Assembly: GCA_029204225.1 (NCBI GenBank)
Contig: CM055095.1
Location: forward strand, 39,550,141-39,614,140
Source: Diphasiastrum complanatum
Taxonomy: Eukaryota; Streptophyta; Lycopodiopsida; Lycopodiales; Lycopodiaceae
DNA: 64,000 nt
Direction of reading: 5' to 3'
Positions 44,688-56,382 of the stretch are shown piece after piece. Below the pieces are notes generated by a model, which did not search any database, was not told the DNA's origin, and saw nothing but the letters and a program-made list of their open reading frames with translations. Every line of letters starts with the position of its first letter. The first letter of the stretch is position 1. Both the position numbers and the translations under genes were made by a program.

Positions 44688-45740
44688 ACTTCCATCACTT
44701 CGCACCAGAAGTTACGATATTTAGCTAGATTCTGATAGTCTTGCTCTATCTAAAAGTTGCAAGAAAATTGTCAATGACGATATGAATATGTACCTCTTGT
44801 ATGGAGTTTCTACAGTCCAGGATCTGAAATTTTTGCAGTATTTGCAAAAAAAAAAATTAGGGGCGATAACTTTTGCGAAGTGATCACTCACCAGAGTGAT
44901 GAATCTGTTTCTGTTTGGTGTAACAGTAGATTCTATCACATATGCAAGGTTGGAAATCTTCAGTGGGATGTCAGTTATGCAAGTGTGCCGTGCCTGGATC
45001 GGTATTTGAAAACATGTCACTTTTCATCACTTTCCGCCAGACGTTTCGTCATTTAGACAGTCTGATATTGTGACATGTCTAAAAAGAATTGCAATAAAAT
45101 CATCAATGATGATATGAATAGGTAACCTGTTCTATGGAGTTCTTACAGATTTGAGGATCTGAACTTTTGCGGATGCCACCAAAACTTTTTGTGAAGCGAT
45201 CATTTACCAATCTATTAAGTTTCTGTTTGGCGTGACAAGGAGCTAAAAAGACTATGGACTTGTTACAGATTTGAGGATCTGAAGTTTGCAGCATCTGCCA
45301 AAAAGAACTGGTGACCAAAACTGTTTGTGAAGTGATCGTTCACTATCTTCCGAAATCTCTGCTAGGGGTGATAAATAGAATCTATCACAGCTGTTATAAG
45401 GACTTGTCAGACATGCATGCAAGCATGTCATGCCTGAATTGCTATTCAAGAACATAACACTTTCATCACTTGCTGCCAGAAGTTTGGATACTTTGCTAAA
45501 TTCTAATACTGTGACTTACCTAAAAAAATTCTCTCTTATATGTATGCCACGTCTATAAGTTGCAATAAAAATCATCGATGAAGATGATTAGGTAACCTGC
45601 TCTATGGAATTTTTACAGATCTAATTTTTGCAGCATTGCCAAAAAAATTGGCTATCAAAACTTTTTGCTAAGATCATTCACCTGAGTGATGAATCTATTG
45701 AAAGTTTGATTGGCTTTACAATAGATTCTATAAAAATCTG
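44688..45740. repeat. Diverged tandem repeat downstream of TPP
   Basis: A unit of roughly 330-430 bp starting TCCATCACTTCGC at 44688 recurs at about 45026 and 45463. Each copy includes GTTGCAAxAAAATxxTCAATGA, GGATCTGAA, CCAAAAAAA and GTTTCTGTTTGGxxT blocks. An extra partial copy of the middle block begins at about 45250. The copies are clearly related but heavily mutated. Confidence 0.75.
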
Positions 45741-45954
45741 CAGTTTTTTATTTTTTTTCAGCAAGGCGACGCGAAACTTTATCTGCTTGCATCAATATTC
45801 AATAACATAAGGATTCTAGTTTTGCTTTCCAAATATATTATACATGAGCAAATAGTAGCAGCTTTGTGCTTTATACTGGCTTCAAACATTGTTCTATTCT
45901 GTTTTCTTATGAATGGTTTATGTTTTACTATTTTCACTGGCCCTTACAAGTAGG

Positions 45955-46564
45955 GTGACATGATAGCATTTGTTCTGCAATTAATCTGCTCAATCTTTAA
46001 GCTCCTCTTTTTATGTCTATGGAAGTTGGTATTAAGTATTTGTAGGAACAATGTGTTGTGCTGTGCTGCTAACCTTTTTTCTCCTCCTCGTATTTCTAAA
46101 GCTCGACGTATTGGCCTGTTAAGTACAAAGCATTTTCCTATAATGGACATTCTCTGAGTTATAGGACACCAACACATAGTAGAGAAAAACGTGCAAATCT
46201 AGTAGTAAAACACAAAAACAACTATAGGAAGTGGAAGATTGATGATTTTAACAATATATCTGCGACAAGAAGTTGAATCAGTTGATCTAATTCAGCTGGT
46301 GGGAGTGTAGCTGATTTTCTAAAAGCTCAATTACTTGCCCTCTCTATAGGTAGAACAACAGCATTTGTTTTGCAATTGATCTGCCCAATTTGTTAGCTCC
46401 TTTTTTATTGCATGGAATTTGTCTACTTCTAGGAACAATGTCCTTTGCTACTAACCTTTCTGTTATAGAAATAGACGAGAGCAATTTTTTGTAAATGTTG
46501 TTCTTGAATTCTGATTATTGAAAGAATGTAAATGTTGTTCTTGAATTATGATTATTGAAAGAAC
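45955..46564. repeat. Dispersed duplication and a 37-bp tandem repeat
   Basis: GCATTTGTTCTGCAATTAATCTG... at 45965-46080 recurs at 46358-46462 with changes. At 46491-46527 and 46528-46564 a 37-bp unit (GTAAATGTTGTTCTTGAATT...) is duplicated nearly perfectly. Confidence 0.8.
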
Positions 46565-47279
46565 GACGTACTCCTTAAACTATTCCCTTCATAGGTCCAC
46601 TAATACTCTATCAAGTCATGGAGTTTGCAAGCTAGGAGGTCCAAGGATGACTACACGATTGTCAAAGCACTATCAAAATGGAGGATCCAAGGACATATAT
46701 ACGATTTAAATGAGAATTATGATCAACATGAATCCATGGTCAACATAGATATCCTTGTGCAAGTCATTTTGGAAACCTCCTTGGCTTTTCTCTAGGTTTC
46801 AAGTTGGATTCTAGTTTGCTACGAGAATGTCCCAAGGTTGGTTTGTTGTAATGGTGACTTCATTGAAATGCTCAGAAAGACACTTTTTCTCAAAGATTGA
46901 TCATTCTCTCTAATCTTGGCATAAAACCACAATATGAATGCTTCCCTATGTGTGCCCTAGTACCAGTGACCTATGTATAAGGCCTTTCCAGCTAACTCTC
47001 TATGGTTTGGAGCCACTAACCATTTTTTTCCATAATTTTCAGCTTCTTCCTCATTGAAAATGTTGAAACTTTGAATGCATAATGTACCCAAGTCTCTCAA
47101 GCTTATCACAAACCGTCTAACGACTATCTTCTTCAAAACATACATTGATATAGAAATCTAAATGCTAAAGAAATTGTAGAAAGTGTAGATGTCAAAGAAG
47201 ATGAAAAGCAAGATCATGGATAAAAAAAAAAAATATTGTCAAAGTTGCACAAATGTATATAGTGGTGTAGTAGTTGAAA
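46565..47279. other. Unassigned sequence
   Basis: No recognisable gene. It may be decayed 3' sequence of the following minus-strand copia fragment. Confidence 0.4.
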
Positions 47280-47960
47280 ATATATGATGTCTTTGAATCT
47301 TCATGCTCAACATATCGACCAAGAATATCACAATGTAGAACATAGACGTTCTTCTGGAATATTTGTCAATAAAAGTGATGAAGTACTTTACATCAAGCAA
47401 TGATGGAGTTTGCATTGGACCACATATATCTGAGTGAAAAACATCTAGGACATCTTTTGATGCATGCCTAGGACTTGATCTAAATGGAATCCTAGTCTAC
47501 TTTTCGACAATGCAGCTATGACAAACAGGGAGATCGACTTTCTTGTCTAGATAGTCGAGATCAAGTGCTAAGGATTGTCTAGACATATTCAATACAGATG
47601 GATAATTCAAGTGTCCTAATCTATAGTGTCAAGTAATACTTTATTGATAAGAACATAAGTATTCAAGGCTTGACTTGTGTCAGAATAACAATGAATCAGT
47701 ATATATAAGTATCCATGCCTCTTGCCGAATGCAAGGATCTTATTTATCGTATCGACAATTCGGCATTGATCAGATTTGAATTCTACCCTATGACCTAAAT
47801 CAGTAATTTTGCTTACTGACAATAGATTTGTCGACAATTTATGTACATATAGAACATTCGATAGTAACTTGAATTGATCATGCTAGAGCTTCAATCTTAT
47901 AGTGCCTTCACCTTCAATAGTATGTGTAACAGTTGTTTGTATGAGTACTCATGAACTATG
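47280..47960 (-). mobile_element. Ty1/copia protease tail to integrase start
   Basis: The minus strand reads VTHTIEGEGTIRLKL, LSTNLLSVSKITDLGHRVEF, GHLNYPSVLNMSRQ, LPVCHSCIVEK, RIPFRSS and VFHSDICGPMQTPSLLDVKY with FITFIDKYSRR. This covers the end of protease, the pre-integrase zinc region and the first catalytic Asp of integrase. Stops and shifts are present; the rest of pol is missing. Confidence 0.85.
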
Positions 47961-48954
47961 TAAATATCCACTCTCCAAAGTCAATCTGCAGTTTTACTTG
48001 CATAGTTGAACAATCTGCATAAATACATGGATATTTGAAGCAGAGCAAGGTCAACAATACTCGAGTTCGAGTATCATGACTCACCATCGTTAGCGACTCG
48101 ATAGTCAACATCGACCCAACTCAACAACAATCAAATCGACACTCAATAGTCAACTCGACTCGACAGTTGAATGATCATCTGTTGTATCCAATACAGACGA
48201 TGCCACCATTCGAACTTACTACCATGCAATAATTGCTCTCTCTTCATGACTATTATCTATACAGTTTACATTAAATGGTTTATCCAACCTTGTAATCTCC
48301 ACATCATGCCTAACACATTAGTTAGCCACGATCTCTATAACTGATGTATATATACAATAAGACAAAATAAGGAGATGATGGATGTATAATCATCAAAGGA
48401 CATGGATCAGAGTTTATATGTGAACTCAATTGTATCAGATTATCTAACTCCTTAGAGTCAGAGATTATAAGAGAGTCAAAGCAATTCAAGAAGTAGAGAC
48501 ATAATTTAATTTGTAACTGGCATATTAGGATCACAACGCATAGCACAATACTACTGTGAACGATTCTCGGGCACATGATTTATGATCCGATCGTTGTTAT
48601 TACAACAACTAATACACATATTCTCTATTTTCTTTATGTACAGTTGTGTTGTTGAATTCTTTTTTATAATTTCTCTCTCTGTTATTGATACTCACTCTAA
48701 CGACTCACGTAGAATATCTGACACAAAGAGTGCATGGCAATAGTATCACTCTCTTCATCGTTGTCTGACACCTACACAAATATTCTTCTAGTCGAAAGAA
48801 CGATATAAGTAATAGTCTGAATTCTACAATTCATTTCGATCCTCCTTTTATAATCTTAATATTGTTTTTCTCTTGTTTGGATAACATCCCTCAGGGTGTC
48901 AAGCACATATCTAGCAGAGTGGTATTAGAGCTGACAATTCAGTGCCACCCAACA
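47961..48954 (+). other. Possible plus-strand LTR before a PBS
   Basis: No coding sequence recognised. The 3' part (about 48590-48954), ending CCCAACA, could be an LTR because a PBS follows it; the left edge is unknown. Confidence 0.3.
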
Positions 48955-48955
48955 G

Positions 48956-48968
48956 TGGTATCAAAGCC
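48956..48968 (+). other. PBS-like TGGTATCAAAGCC
   Basis: Matches the initiator tRNA-Met PBS with one change. A similar TGGTATTAGAGC lies at 48919-48930. Confidence 0.45.
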
Positions 48969-50473
48969 CGGTTCGAATTGTCAATAGAATTCACGACTAA
49001 TTACCATTCTTTAGATTTTTCAATAACTATGGAAGGTACATCTTAATAGATTTGGTTGTTCGAGGACTTCCCATCCTATGCAACATGTAATCCTTCCTAC
49101 AGTCCTTGACCATTAGAATTCCTTGCAAGTCTTCAATGGGAGGAAGCTAACCCAAGCAAAATATTGTACTAAGTGAGCATAATCATTATCTAATCCATTC
49201 ATGGTGATTTGAACAATCTCTCCCTCCTCAATGCCATGTCCAATCCAAATAGTTCTCTATTCTAGTCTTTTACTCTAAAAAAAATGATTGTACACTCTCT
49301 CCTCTCTTTTGATAAGATTGAAGGACCTAATTTTTTAGATTCAGCATTGTTGAAGTGTTTTCAAATTCATATATAGCTTCAAGGCCTCCCAAGCTTATTG
49401 GGCTGTGGATCAAGCATCTACTTCCTTTAGTAGCTCATTTGAGACATTCATCATCAAGCAATGTAAGGCAATGTTAGATGATTTTTTGAACCTAATTAAT
49501 TCTTGTGAATTGCGATGCTCCTCCCTAGTACCAAAAATTATATTACTCAATCTTGGAATACAAGACCTCCAAACTTTCTATTTTTGTTTCCCCTCAATGA
49601 TTTTGATTCCTCTCAGTTTTTAAGCTTCACACATAGTGCAAAGAGATCTATTGACTTCAAAATCAATTAATACCAACAAGTCAATTTTGGTTCCTAATGA
49701 TTGGTTGAGTTCAAGATAGAAACACATAACATTGTTTGTCAATCACTTTTTTGCTTCGCAATATAAAATGATGTATTTGCTTTGATCAACTCTGATACCA
49801 TGTCAACTTCATGTCTAAATTATTACAAATAAATCCCAAATGACTTCTAAAGTAGTAGAGTTTGCACTTTGATCACAATCAAACTAGATCTACTCGAAAT
49901 TTCCATCCTAGCCATCAAGGAGATCAATCTTGGTAATTGCTCTACAAACACTTTAATCATGGATCACTGCTCGACTTGATGGATATAAAGCAAGTACGGG
50001 ACTAAAAATGAATACATAAGCCATCAATCAATTAGATTTGCATCAAATAACAAGCGTAGAATCACTTCTCAACTCAGATGTAAAGCACCAATGTGAAGGA
50101 AAAAACACAAACGCGATTTTTTTCATTGTGAACATACAATGGTCACTTGTGGATTTATCATTAATCATCATTTCATATATGATATTTAAAATATTTCTCA
50201 CTTTGGTTTATACCTATACCTATCACAATCGTAAGTTGATAGCACCTCTGACTTCAGGGTAAATCATAAGACTATCTACATACTAGTACATTGGATCCTT
50301 CAAATTTTAGAATCTTGACTTCTGTCTTTGAGTTCCTATATTCTAGATCACAAGAAAAAATATCTTATGTAGTTAATATGGTTTGAGAGCATCAATTATA
50401 TTTACAAAGGATGAGCCTCGTGGCCTTCCATCAATAACACCATATGATCCCAAGAATATTTAGCTAAGTTTTG
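48969..50473. other. Unassigned sequence between TE remnants
   Basis: Short ORFs only; no domain recognised apart from the PBS-like site at 49788-49800. Confidence 0.4.
49788..49800 (-). other. PBS-like TGGTATCAGAGTT on the minus strand
   Basis: Immediately follows GTTGACA (minus strand), as a PBS follows an LTR ending in CA. An LTR beginning in plus-strand coordinates at 49801 is implied but its far end was not found. Confidence 0.45.
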
Positions 50474-51010
50474 TCAATTTTCAAAATATAATTTTGTAAA
50501 CTCTAGTAAAGATTTTAACTGCCTAGTAGTTTGTGGGACTGGCCATCTTAAAATTACTTCGATATGATCATAATCAACTTTCATTTCCTTAGAGGTGACT
50601 TTATGACATAGGCAAAGTAGGTCATGCTCTAAGAGCTCAAATTTGGATTGTTTTGCATAGAGCTTATCTTGTCTAAGAATTCTTAATACAGTTTGAAGAC
50701 GCTTTACATGATCCTCTAGTGTTTGATTGTAGACAAGAATAACATCCAAAAATATTGCTACAAATCTCTTCAGATAAAAACAAAACAGACCCTTTATGAT
50801 TTGTTAAAATGCAATAGAAACATTAGCTATGGTAAGACAAAAAATTTCATAATGGCCATGACGAATGCAAAACTTGTCTTAGGTACATCTTCCCTATCAT
50901 TGTTATGCTTCAAAAAGATTGGCGCACCCCCTGGTAATTTACTAGGCTTAATGTGTCCCATTTTTGAATATTCTTCTAATTGCCTATTTGTGAAAAATCA
51001 AAGATAGAAG
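50474..51010 (-). mobile_element. Ty3/gypsy RT fragment
   Basis: The minus strand, in shifting frames, reads LPGGAPIFLKHN, EDVPKTSFAFVMAIMKFFVL and DVILVYNQTLEDHVKRLQTV, then LYAKQSKFELL, WPVPQTTRQLKSLLEF. These are the DVPKTAF, DDILVYS and WPxPxxxxxLRSFLG landmarks of gypsy RT. The catalytic aspartate pair has decayed. Confidence 0.8.
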
Positions 51011-51394
51011 TTGTGCACAATTAATCATTTGGCATTCACCAAGATTTAACATGAGAAGAACCTCAAAACACTAAAATCTCAAAATAGGACAACACCCTTA
51101 TTACAAAGAGCACCTGATTACGTAGTGGAAACTCGCTACATGTCTCCTACATGCATCAAACCATACCAAAAACATTTGTGGGCTCACCATATGCATTTAA
51201 CAACTAGAGTTACAAAATGGTAACGAAACTAAACTGGCTTTTTTCTTTGTACTTTACTTTGTCATAACAGTGCAACTAGTCCATATAACCAGTTTTGTAT
51301 TCAATAGGTGATTATAATGATAGTGGTTATGTGCTTGGCTCTCCTATAATCTGAGCCTATAATTCATTATGAATGGATTATTGTATGATCATCC

Positions 51395-51660
51395 TAATCG
51401 TTACCAGTTGTCACAAGATCATCCATCTATAAAACACAAATGAATCACATCACATAATCCAAAATGTAGATCGAAGTGATAATCAATTTGACCATACCAA
51501 GCTCTTGGTGTTTGGTTAAGGCCATTCAATGGCTTCTTTAGCTTGCATACTTTGTGCCCTTGGCATTTAATCATGAATCCATCTGGCTGAAACATGTGGA
51601 CGCCCTCAATTGAAACACCACTAGGGAAAGTAGATTTGACGTCCAATTGATGGCATTGGA
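51395..51660 (-). mobile_element. Ty1/copia RT fragment
   Basis: Minus strand MDVKSTFPSGVSIEGVHMFQ, VCKLKKPLNGLNQTPRAWY and QIDYHFD correspond to the [10 protein letters not shown] and [18 protein letters not shown] blocks of copia RT. Confidence 0.85.
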
Positions 51661-53879
51661 CAAGGTGTAATGGAGTAGGCCATCATAAACCTCCTTTTCC
51701 ATAACCAACACTTTTGTTTTGAGTGCTTTCACCACCAAATGACCATTGCGCTTTGCTGATATGTTATAGGGTTTCACATTACATAAATTAGCTACTACAA
51801 TGTGGCACTAGATAGTTGGTTGATGCAAATGGCAACTTATTTAGGCTTAAGAGCTATATGGCAAAGGCCCAAACCAACTCATGTCTCACATAGACCAACT
51901 CAAACTTAAGGGCCCGATTCACTGTGGACCAATGTAAGTCTCTATTTTGAATAAGAACTTGGCGGGCACCCTGAGGGTGTTATCATACTACAGTCCACTA
52001 CAACTTCCTGTTTTTATTAATAAAAGATGGGAAAACCCATCAGAGTACAAAGGAATGCATGTAAAAAGCGTAAAGGCCATAAGGCGAATTGAGATACTGT
52101 ACAAGTATAACAAAGCAACAATCTCGCAGAGTGTCTACATAAAGCCTACTGTTTGGTGTAAGTCGCTAGTTAAGATAGTCTCCAGCCAGTCCTTAATTTG
52201 AAATAGAGTTCTCCCATTGGTCCATTCAATCCTCCCCCTTCATGTCACACTTTTCTTGAGTTGCCACCATGTGGCACATGAGGGGGGTATGGGCGGGCTC
52301 TTGCTTGTCTTGTTGAGTGATCAGGGACAAGTTAAGAGAAATAGACCAATAGCACAAAAGGGTCTTAAACTGGCCAATCAATGTGCAAACGAGCCATTTA
52401 ACTCTTACCAATCAAGTGTGAAAGAGGGTGGTTTGTTGTTGCTCGAAATAGTTGAGTGTGAAAAGAGGTGCTATGTTACCCGCATCATCTCACTTGCCAA
52501 GGCTTAAAAAACGGGTGGTCAAAAGGATCAGGCCACAAAACAAAATAAAGGTTAGGGCAAATGAAGTTAGCCTCAGCAGAGCTGGATATGAAGATACTTC
52601 AAGATTGGTGGAAGGATTTTTGATTCCACTGGGGATTTGGATGATCATGGTACGGGAGCTGTGATGGTGTTCCGGGATTCGGAGTTTGATGCCGAAGGGG
52701 TGAAGGTCCGGCTGGTCATAGAAGCTTGCAGTATTAGAGAATGAAGTAAAATTCATAGTGCTGAAAAAATTGCAAAATGAGCGAGCGAGATATCAACCTT
52801 TATGACTGTAACTCATTTGAACCTCTTGCTTGTTAGATTTGATATGGCTCCCATTTGTTGTCTTTTTTTAAGTTGCTGCTGCTGACTTACTTGTAATGTT
52901 TTTCTTTTGTTTGTTCAAGTGTATGTGATTGCGATGCTTCATCTTTAGGGTTTCTTGTTAGCATTTTTAGTGAGATTTAAGCTTGCTTTGATTTTTGCCA
53001 TTTTTTTCATAATCAACCTGCTCAGTTTAGACTTGAGATAAGATATAAACAGCTTGTCAACCTTCTCAGCCTTTCAAATGTTTTCCTCACATACTTCTGC
53101 CCTGTTTGTGAAAATGAAAAAGGAGAAAAAGATTTAAGGGGCATACTTGATAAGCTTCTTGTCTTGATAGAAGCAGTAGTTGGCTGGCAATGTTATGGTG
53201 TTGCTGTATGCTATCATATGTGTTATAAATCTGATTACAAGTGTTGCATCAAATGAAGTACAAAACCAACAAATAACATCCAGGAAGCATTCTCCAACCA
53301 AGAAGATGCAACGAAAGGAAAACGGTGTTGATAGCTCAAACAGTTTTTTGAACTAAGATCTAAAACAACGGAACTCCCCTACAAAGAGCTCAGGCAACCA
53401 AATTAATAATTCAAAAAATGAGTCTTTGGTTCCTAATTATAATACTAGGGAGCATCATGGAATGTTCCAAAAGACGAAACATCAGTGTTCCATGAACTGC
53501 GCCTCTCTCAGTTTCAGTTAAATTAGTTTGACTTCCAACTTAGGAAAAGAGGCACATGAATCATAAAATAGTACTAAAAAATATTTGCAAGTCGCAAAAC
53601 ATAGCTGCGAGTCATGTACATAAAGAAGCATGGAACTGTTTGTCCACAACATTTCCCGAATGAAAACGTTGCTTTTAATGTGTGCTTAACAATAAGAAAA
53701 GAAACTGGATTTTGAACTAGCCAGTGTTGTGTGCTTTGTGCAATAGCGATGTTGTTTGTTGTTTTCTTACCATTGGTTACATCTTGAGCACAAATATCTT
53801 TTTTTCTCGTCAAAACAAGTAGTTAGTTCAACGAGCAACAACTTTTAGGCTGTGTCGTTTTCTTGCTTGTTGAGCATAT
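51661..53879. other. Mostly unassigned sequence with one exon-like ORF
   Basis: At 52592-52735 the plus strand reads GGRIFDSTGDLDDHGTGAVM and FRDSEFDAEGVKVRLVIEAC, ending in a stop at about 52735, followed by T-rich sequence that looks like a 3' UTR. I do not recognise the protein. It could be the last exon of a gene fragment or chance. The rest is unassigned. Confidence 0.35.
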
Positions 53880-55850
53880 CAAGATTTGAAAAACCCCTTC
53901 GATTCTTCATAAGAGAGTAGCTGGACTAGATATTTAATTTGACAAGAACCACACTATCCTTGAAGTCCAAGTATGAAATCCATGGAAACTCCAATCCATT
54001 GTTGACGGGGAATGGGCCTTTAGTAAAGGAGACTAGTTCTTAGCATGGGAATAATCATTGTGGACACAAAAAGTACAAGTATGTACAATATGGGCTAATT
54101 CAGCTTTCAGATGGTGTCAAATTAAGGTTCGATTTGGGAAAATGATTTTGAAACCCATAATGGCCTTCAACTTGGGAATAATGAGCATTTAATAAGAGCT
54201 TAGAGCGTAGATCGAGATGGATGGAAATGCATAGTGCTCCATATAAATAAAGTTGTTGTTTAATAAGGGAATAGACTTGATGTTGGATAGCAGAAGATGG
54301 TCTAGCCATAAGGTAAATAATGTGAAAATGAAAGGTGGGAAAGCCAATGGTGACATCGAAGATACCCAAAATGAAGATCAAGTTTAGAAAAAATAGTAAC
54401 TGTTTCAACTGATCGAATGAGTCGTGTATGTTGGGAATAGGGTATTACTTACTGATGGTAATACGACGAAGAACCTGATAATCAATACATAGACTTTAGT
54501 CCCATCTTTTTAGTCAACAAGTAAAACAGGGACACCAAGGACTTTTTAGTAACACTAAATCCACACTATAATAGATTGACAATTTGGCTTTAAACCCCGA
54601 CTTGTTCAAGACGAGACATGCGATAAGGAGGTCAAGAAACATGTATGTTAGTGGGAAAAAGATCAATTTGATGATTGATGTTACAGAAAGGACGTAAGGA
54701 ATAGGGCTTGATAGAAAGATGCTTATAATTATCTAACAAATTAGGGATAGTGGAAGGAATAAGTTGAAAAGTAAGAGCTAAATCCACATCAATATGACCA
54801 CACATAAGGGCTGCACAATGGATTCTAGGCAAATTGTGAATAAACTCTTCACCCGAAATAAGCTCATAATTAGAACTGGAATCATTATCAATCATCATAT
54901 TTGATTTAATGTTATCACCAATCTCGATTCGTTGGTGACCGAATATCGATTTGTCAATGAATCGTTCGGGTTGGTTGCGAACTGCAAAGAATTGCACCCT
55001 GAAAAAGAAGGTATCTAAGTTTGCTTGTCAATGCTTTAATTTGTATTCAAATGTTTAACTAGAAAATGTCCATAAGAAACGTTGTAGACAATAGATATTC
55101 TTTAGCACGATATTTAAAAAATCTACAAAAAATTGTCGCCCGATTCTTCCAAGGCAAACCTAGTTTTGAACTGCCCGATTTTGAACTGGTTAGAAATACT
55201 AGCACGATCTACCATAAAGTGTGATCAATTTCTATTATGACGATCAAGACTTCAACAGTTGAAGTAAAGACTCTTAGTAAGGATTTCAATCATCTCTTGC
55301 GAAGTATAATGAAAAAATACAACAATACCAAAGGGTTGGGAATGACGAGGGAGAGTCATAAGAGTAATAGGAACATAAAAGAGGATCGGGTGCAGAAAAG
55401 AAGGCTGTTAGTCAAGGCGCATAATTGACAATATAATGAGCAACAAGGGAAATATCAAAAATTTGATATGAAAATTCAATAAACTTTTTGTTGTAATTCA
55501 GAAGCTTACTTGTTTGCTTGTGTTGTCGATATTGGTCTAGTTGAGGAGGTAGCCACATGGATCCAATGCATTTTGTCATGCCACTTTAAACTTAATCATA
55601 GTAGAAAATTAAAATTGTTGAGTACGCCGTCACGCCAAAGCACATTTAGAAAGACAAAGTGTAGCAAGTAGAATCCGTTGGTTGACAACACGCAGGAAAA
55701 AAGATTCAAAATAGGTCTTAATTTGGAATAAGTGATGTTTGTGGCTCATTGCCATTCTAAGAAATTGTCCCAAAAATAAAGAACTAAATGCCCACAAGAA
55801 GGTGGAAGAGGTGGATGGGGACAATTGTATGTGGAGGGAACAACAAAAGG
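53880..55850 (-). mobile_element. Degenerate Ty3/gypsy pol (RT pieces, zinc finger, integrase start)
   Basis: Several minus-strand blocks survive. RT entry: HQIDLFPT, PPYRMSRLEQV, SLVSLFYLLTKKMG and IFSKLDLHFGY (54680-54370). A region resembling the FxFLVMPFGLTNAPSSFQ block follows at about 54310. Then DLRSKLLLNAHYSQVEGHYGF (H2C2 finger, about 54180) and WIGVSMDFILGLQG (integrase start, about 53970). Another RT-like block (HHLFQIKTYFESF, VVNQR, KCALA) lies at 55640-55740, so more than one fragment or a rearrangement is involved. Many stops; dead. Confidence 0.65.
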
Positions 55851-56020
55851 AGTAGATGTAGGCTTGGCAACAAAGGCCAAAAGTATTAACGACTTGGAAG
55901 GTATCTCAGCTTGAAGAACTTCTTGAATAGTATTGTCAATGCTAGAGGTTCGGAAAGGCTAAATGGTAATCATGACCATGTTGGAATATCAATCCACACT
56001 CTAGAGAGAACTATCAAATA

Positions 56021-56093
56021 GGGCGGATAGCTCAGTGGTAGAGCATCCCATCCGGTATGAGGGAGGTCTTGGGTTTGAATCCTAGTCTGTCCA
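56021..56093 (+). ncRNA. tRNA-like sequence within the 5' TRIM LTR
   Basis: Exactly 73 nt. Acceptor strands GGGCGGA and TCTGTCC pair at all seven positions (two G-T pairs) with A73 after them; the D stem is GCTC/GAGC; the T stem is TTGGG/CCTAG around TTTGAAT. A box TAGCTCAGTGG (56028-56038) and B box GGTTTGAATCC (56072-56082) fit Pol III promoters, the B box with one mismatch. The anticodon stem has a mismatch or bulge and loop position 33 is C, so it is probably not a working tRNA. The triplet at 34-36 is CGG. Confidence 0.7.
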
Positions 56094-56122
56094 TCCATAT
56101 TATGATTTATGGATTTCTAACA

Positions 56123-56135
56123 TGGTATCAGAGCC
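56123..56135 (+). other. PBS of the TRIM
   Basis: TGGTATCAGAGCC directly abuts the LTR; complementary to initiator tRNA-Met. Confidence 0.95.
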
Positions 56136-56280
56136 AAGTTACACCTAACAGTTCATGGTGTCAAAGCCATGGTTAGGTGGCCCAAGTTGTGGGACAGGTG
56201 ACAGTTAGGACCCCAACCAAGTGTGGCTTGAGGGGGGGTGTTGGAATATCAATCCACACTCTAGAGAGAACTATCAAACA

Positions 56281-56353
56281 GGGCAGATAGCTCAGTGGTA
56301 GAGCATCCCATAAGGTATGAGGGAGGTCTTGGGTTCGAATCCTAGTCTGTCCA
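56281..56353 (+). ncRNA. tRNA-like sequence within the 3' TRIM LTR
   Basis: As in the 5' LTR but better preserved: acceptor GGGCAGA pairs with TCTGTCC with only one G-T pair, and the B box is a perfect GGTTCGAATCC (56332-56342). Triplet 34-36 is AGG. There is no run of four T after it, so a Pol III transcript would read out of the element. Confidence 0.7.
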
Positions 56354-56382
56354 TCCATATTATGATTTATGGATTTCTAACA

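Larger units (their letters stand above)
55979..56382 (+). mobile_element. Complete TRIM (miniature LTR retrotransposon), 404 bp, TSD GACCA
   Basis: Two 144-bp LTRs (55979-56122, 56239-56382) begin TGTTGGAATATC and end GATTTCTAACA, differing at five positions. GACCA at 55974-55978 is repeated at 56383-56387. TGGTATCAGAGCC follows the first LTR as PBS, and GAGGGGGGG precedes the second as PPT. The 116-bp interior codes for nothing. These are all the parts of a terminal-repeat retrotransposon in miniature, which must be mobilised by enzymes of another element. Unusually, each LTR contains a 73-nt tRNA-like sequence. Confidence 0.96.

Noticed and set aside
56021-56353. Two ordinary nuclear tRNA genes 260 bp apart
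   Set aside because: They sit at the same place in two LTRs of one element, the anticodon stem is imperfect, position 33 is not U, and no Pol III terminator follows. Kept as tRNA-like sequences.
56173-56358. Minus-strand ORF of 61 codons (MDGQTRIRTQDLPHTLWDAL...)
   Set aside because: It is the antisense reading of the tRNA-like LTR; such antisense tRNA translations are common spurious database proteins.
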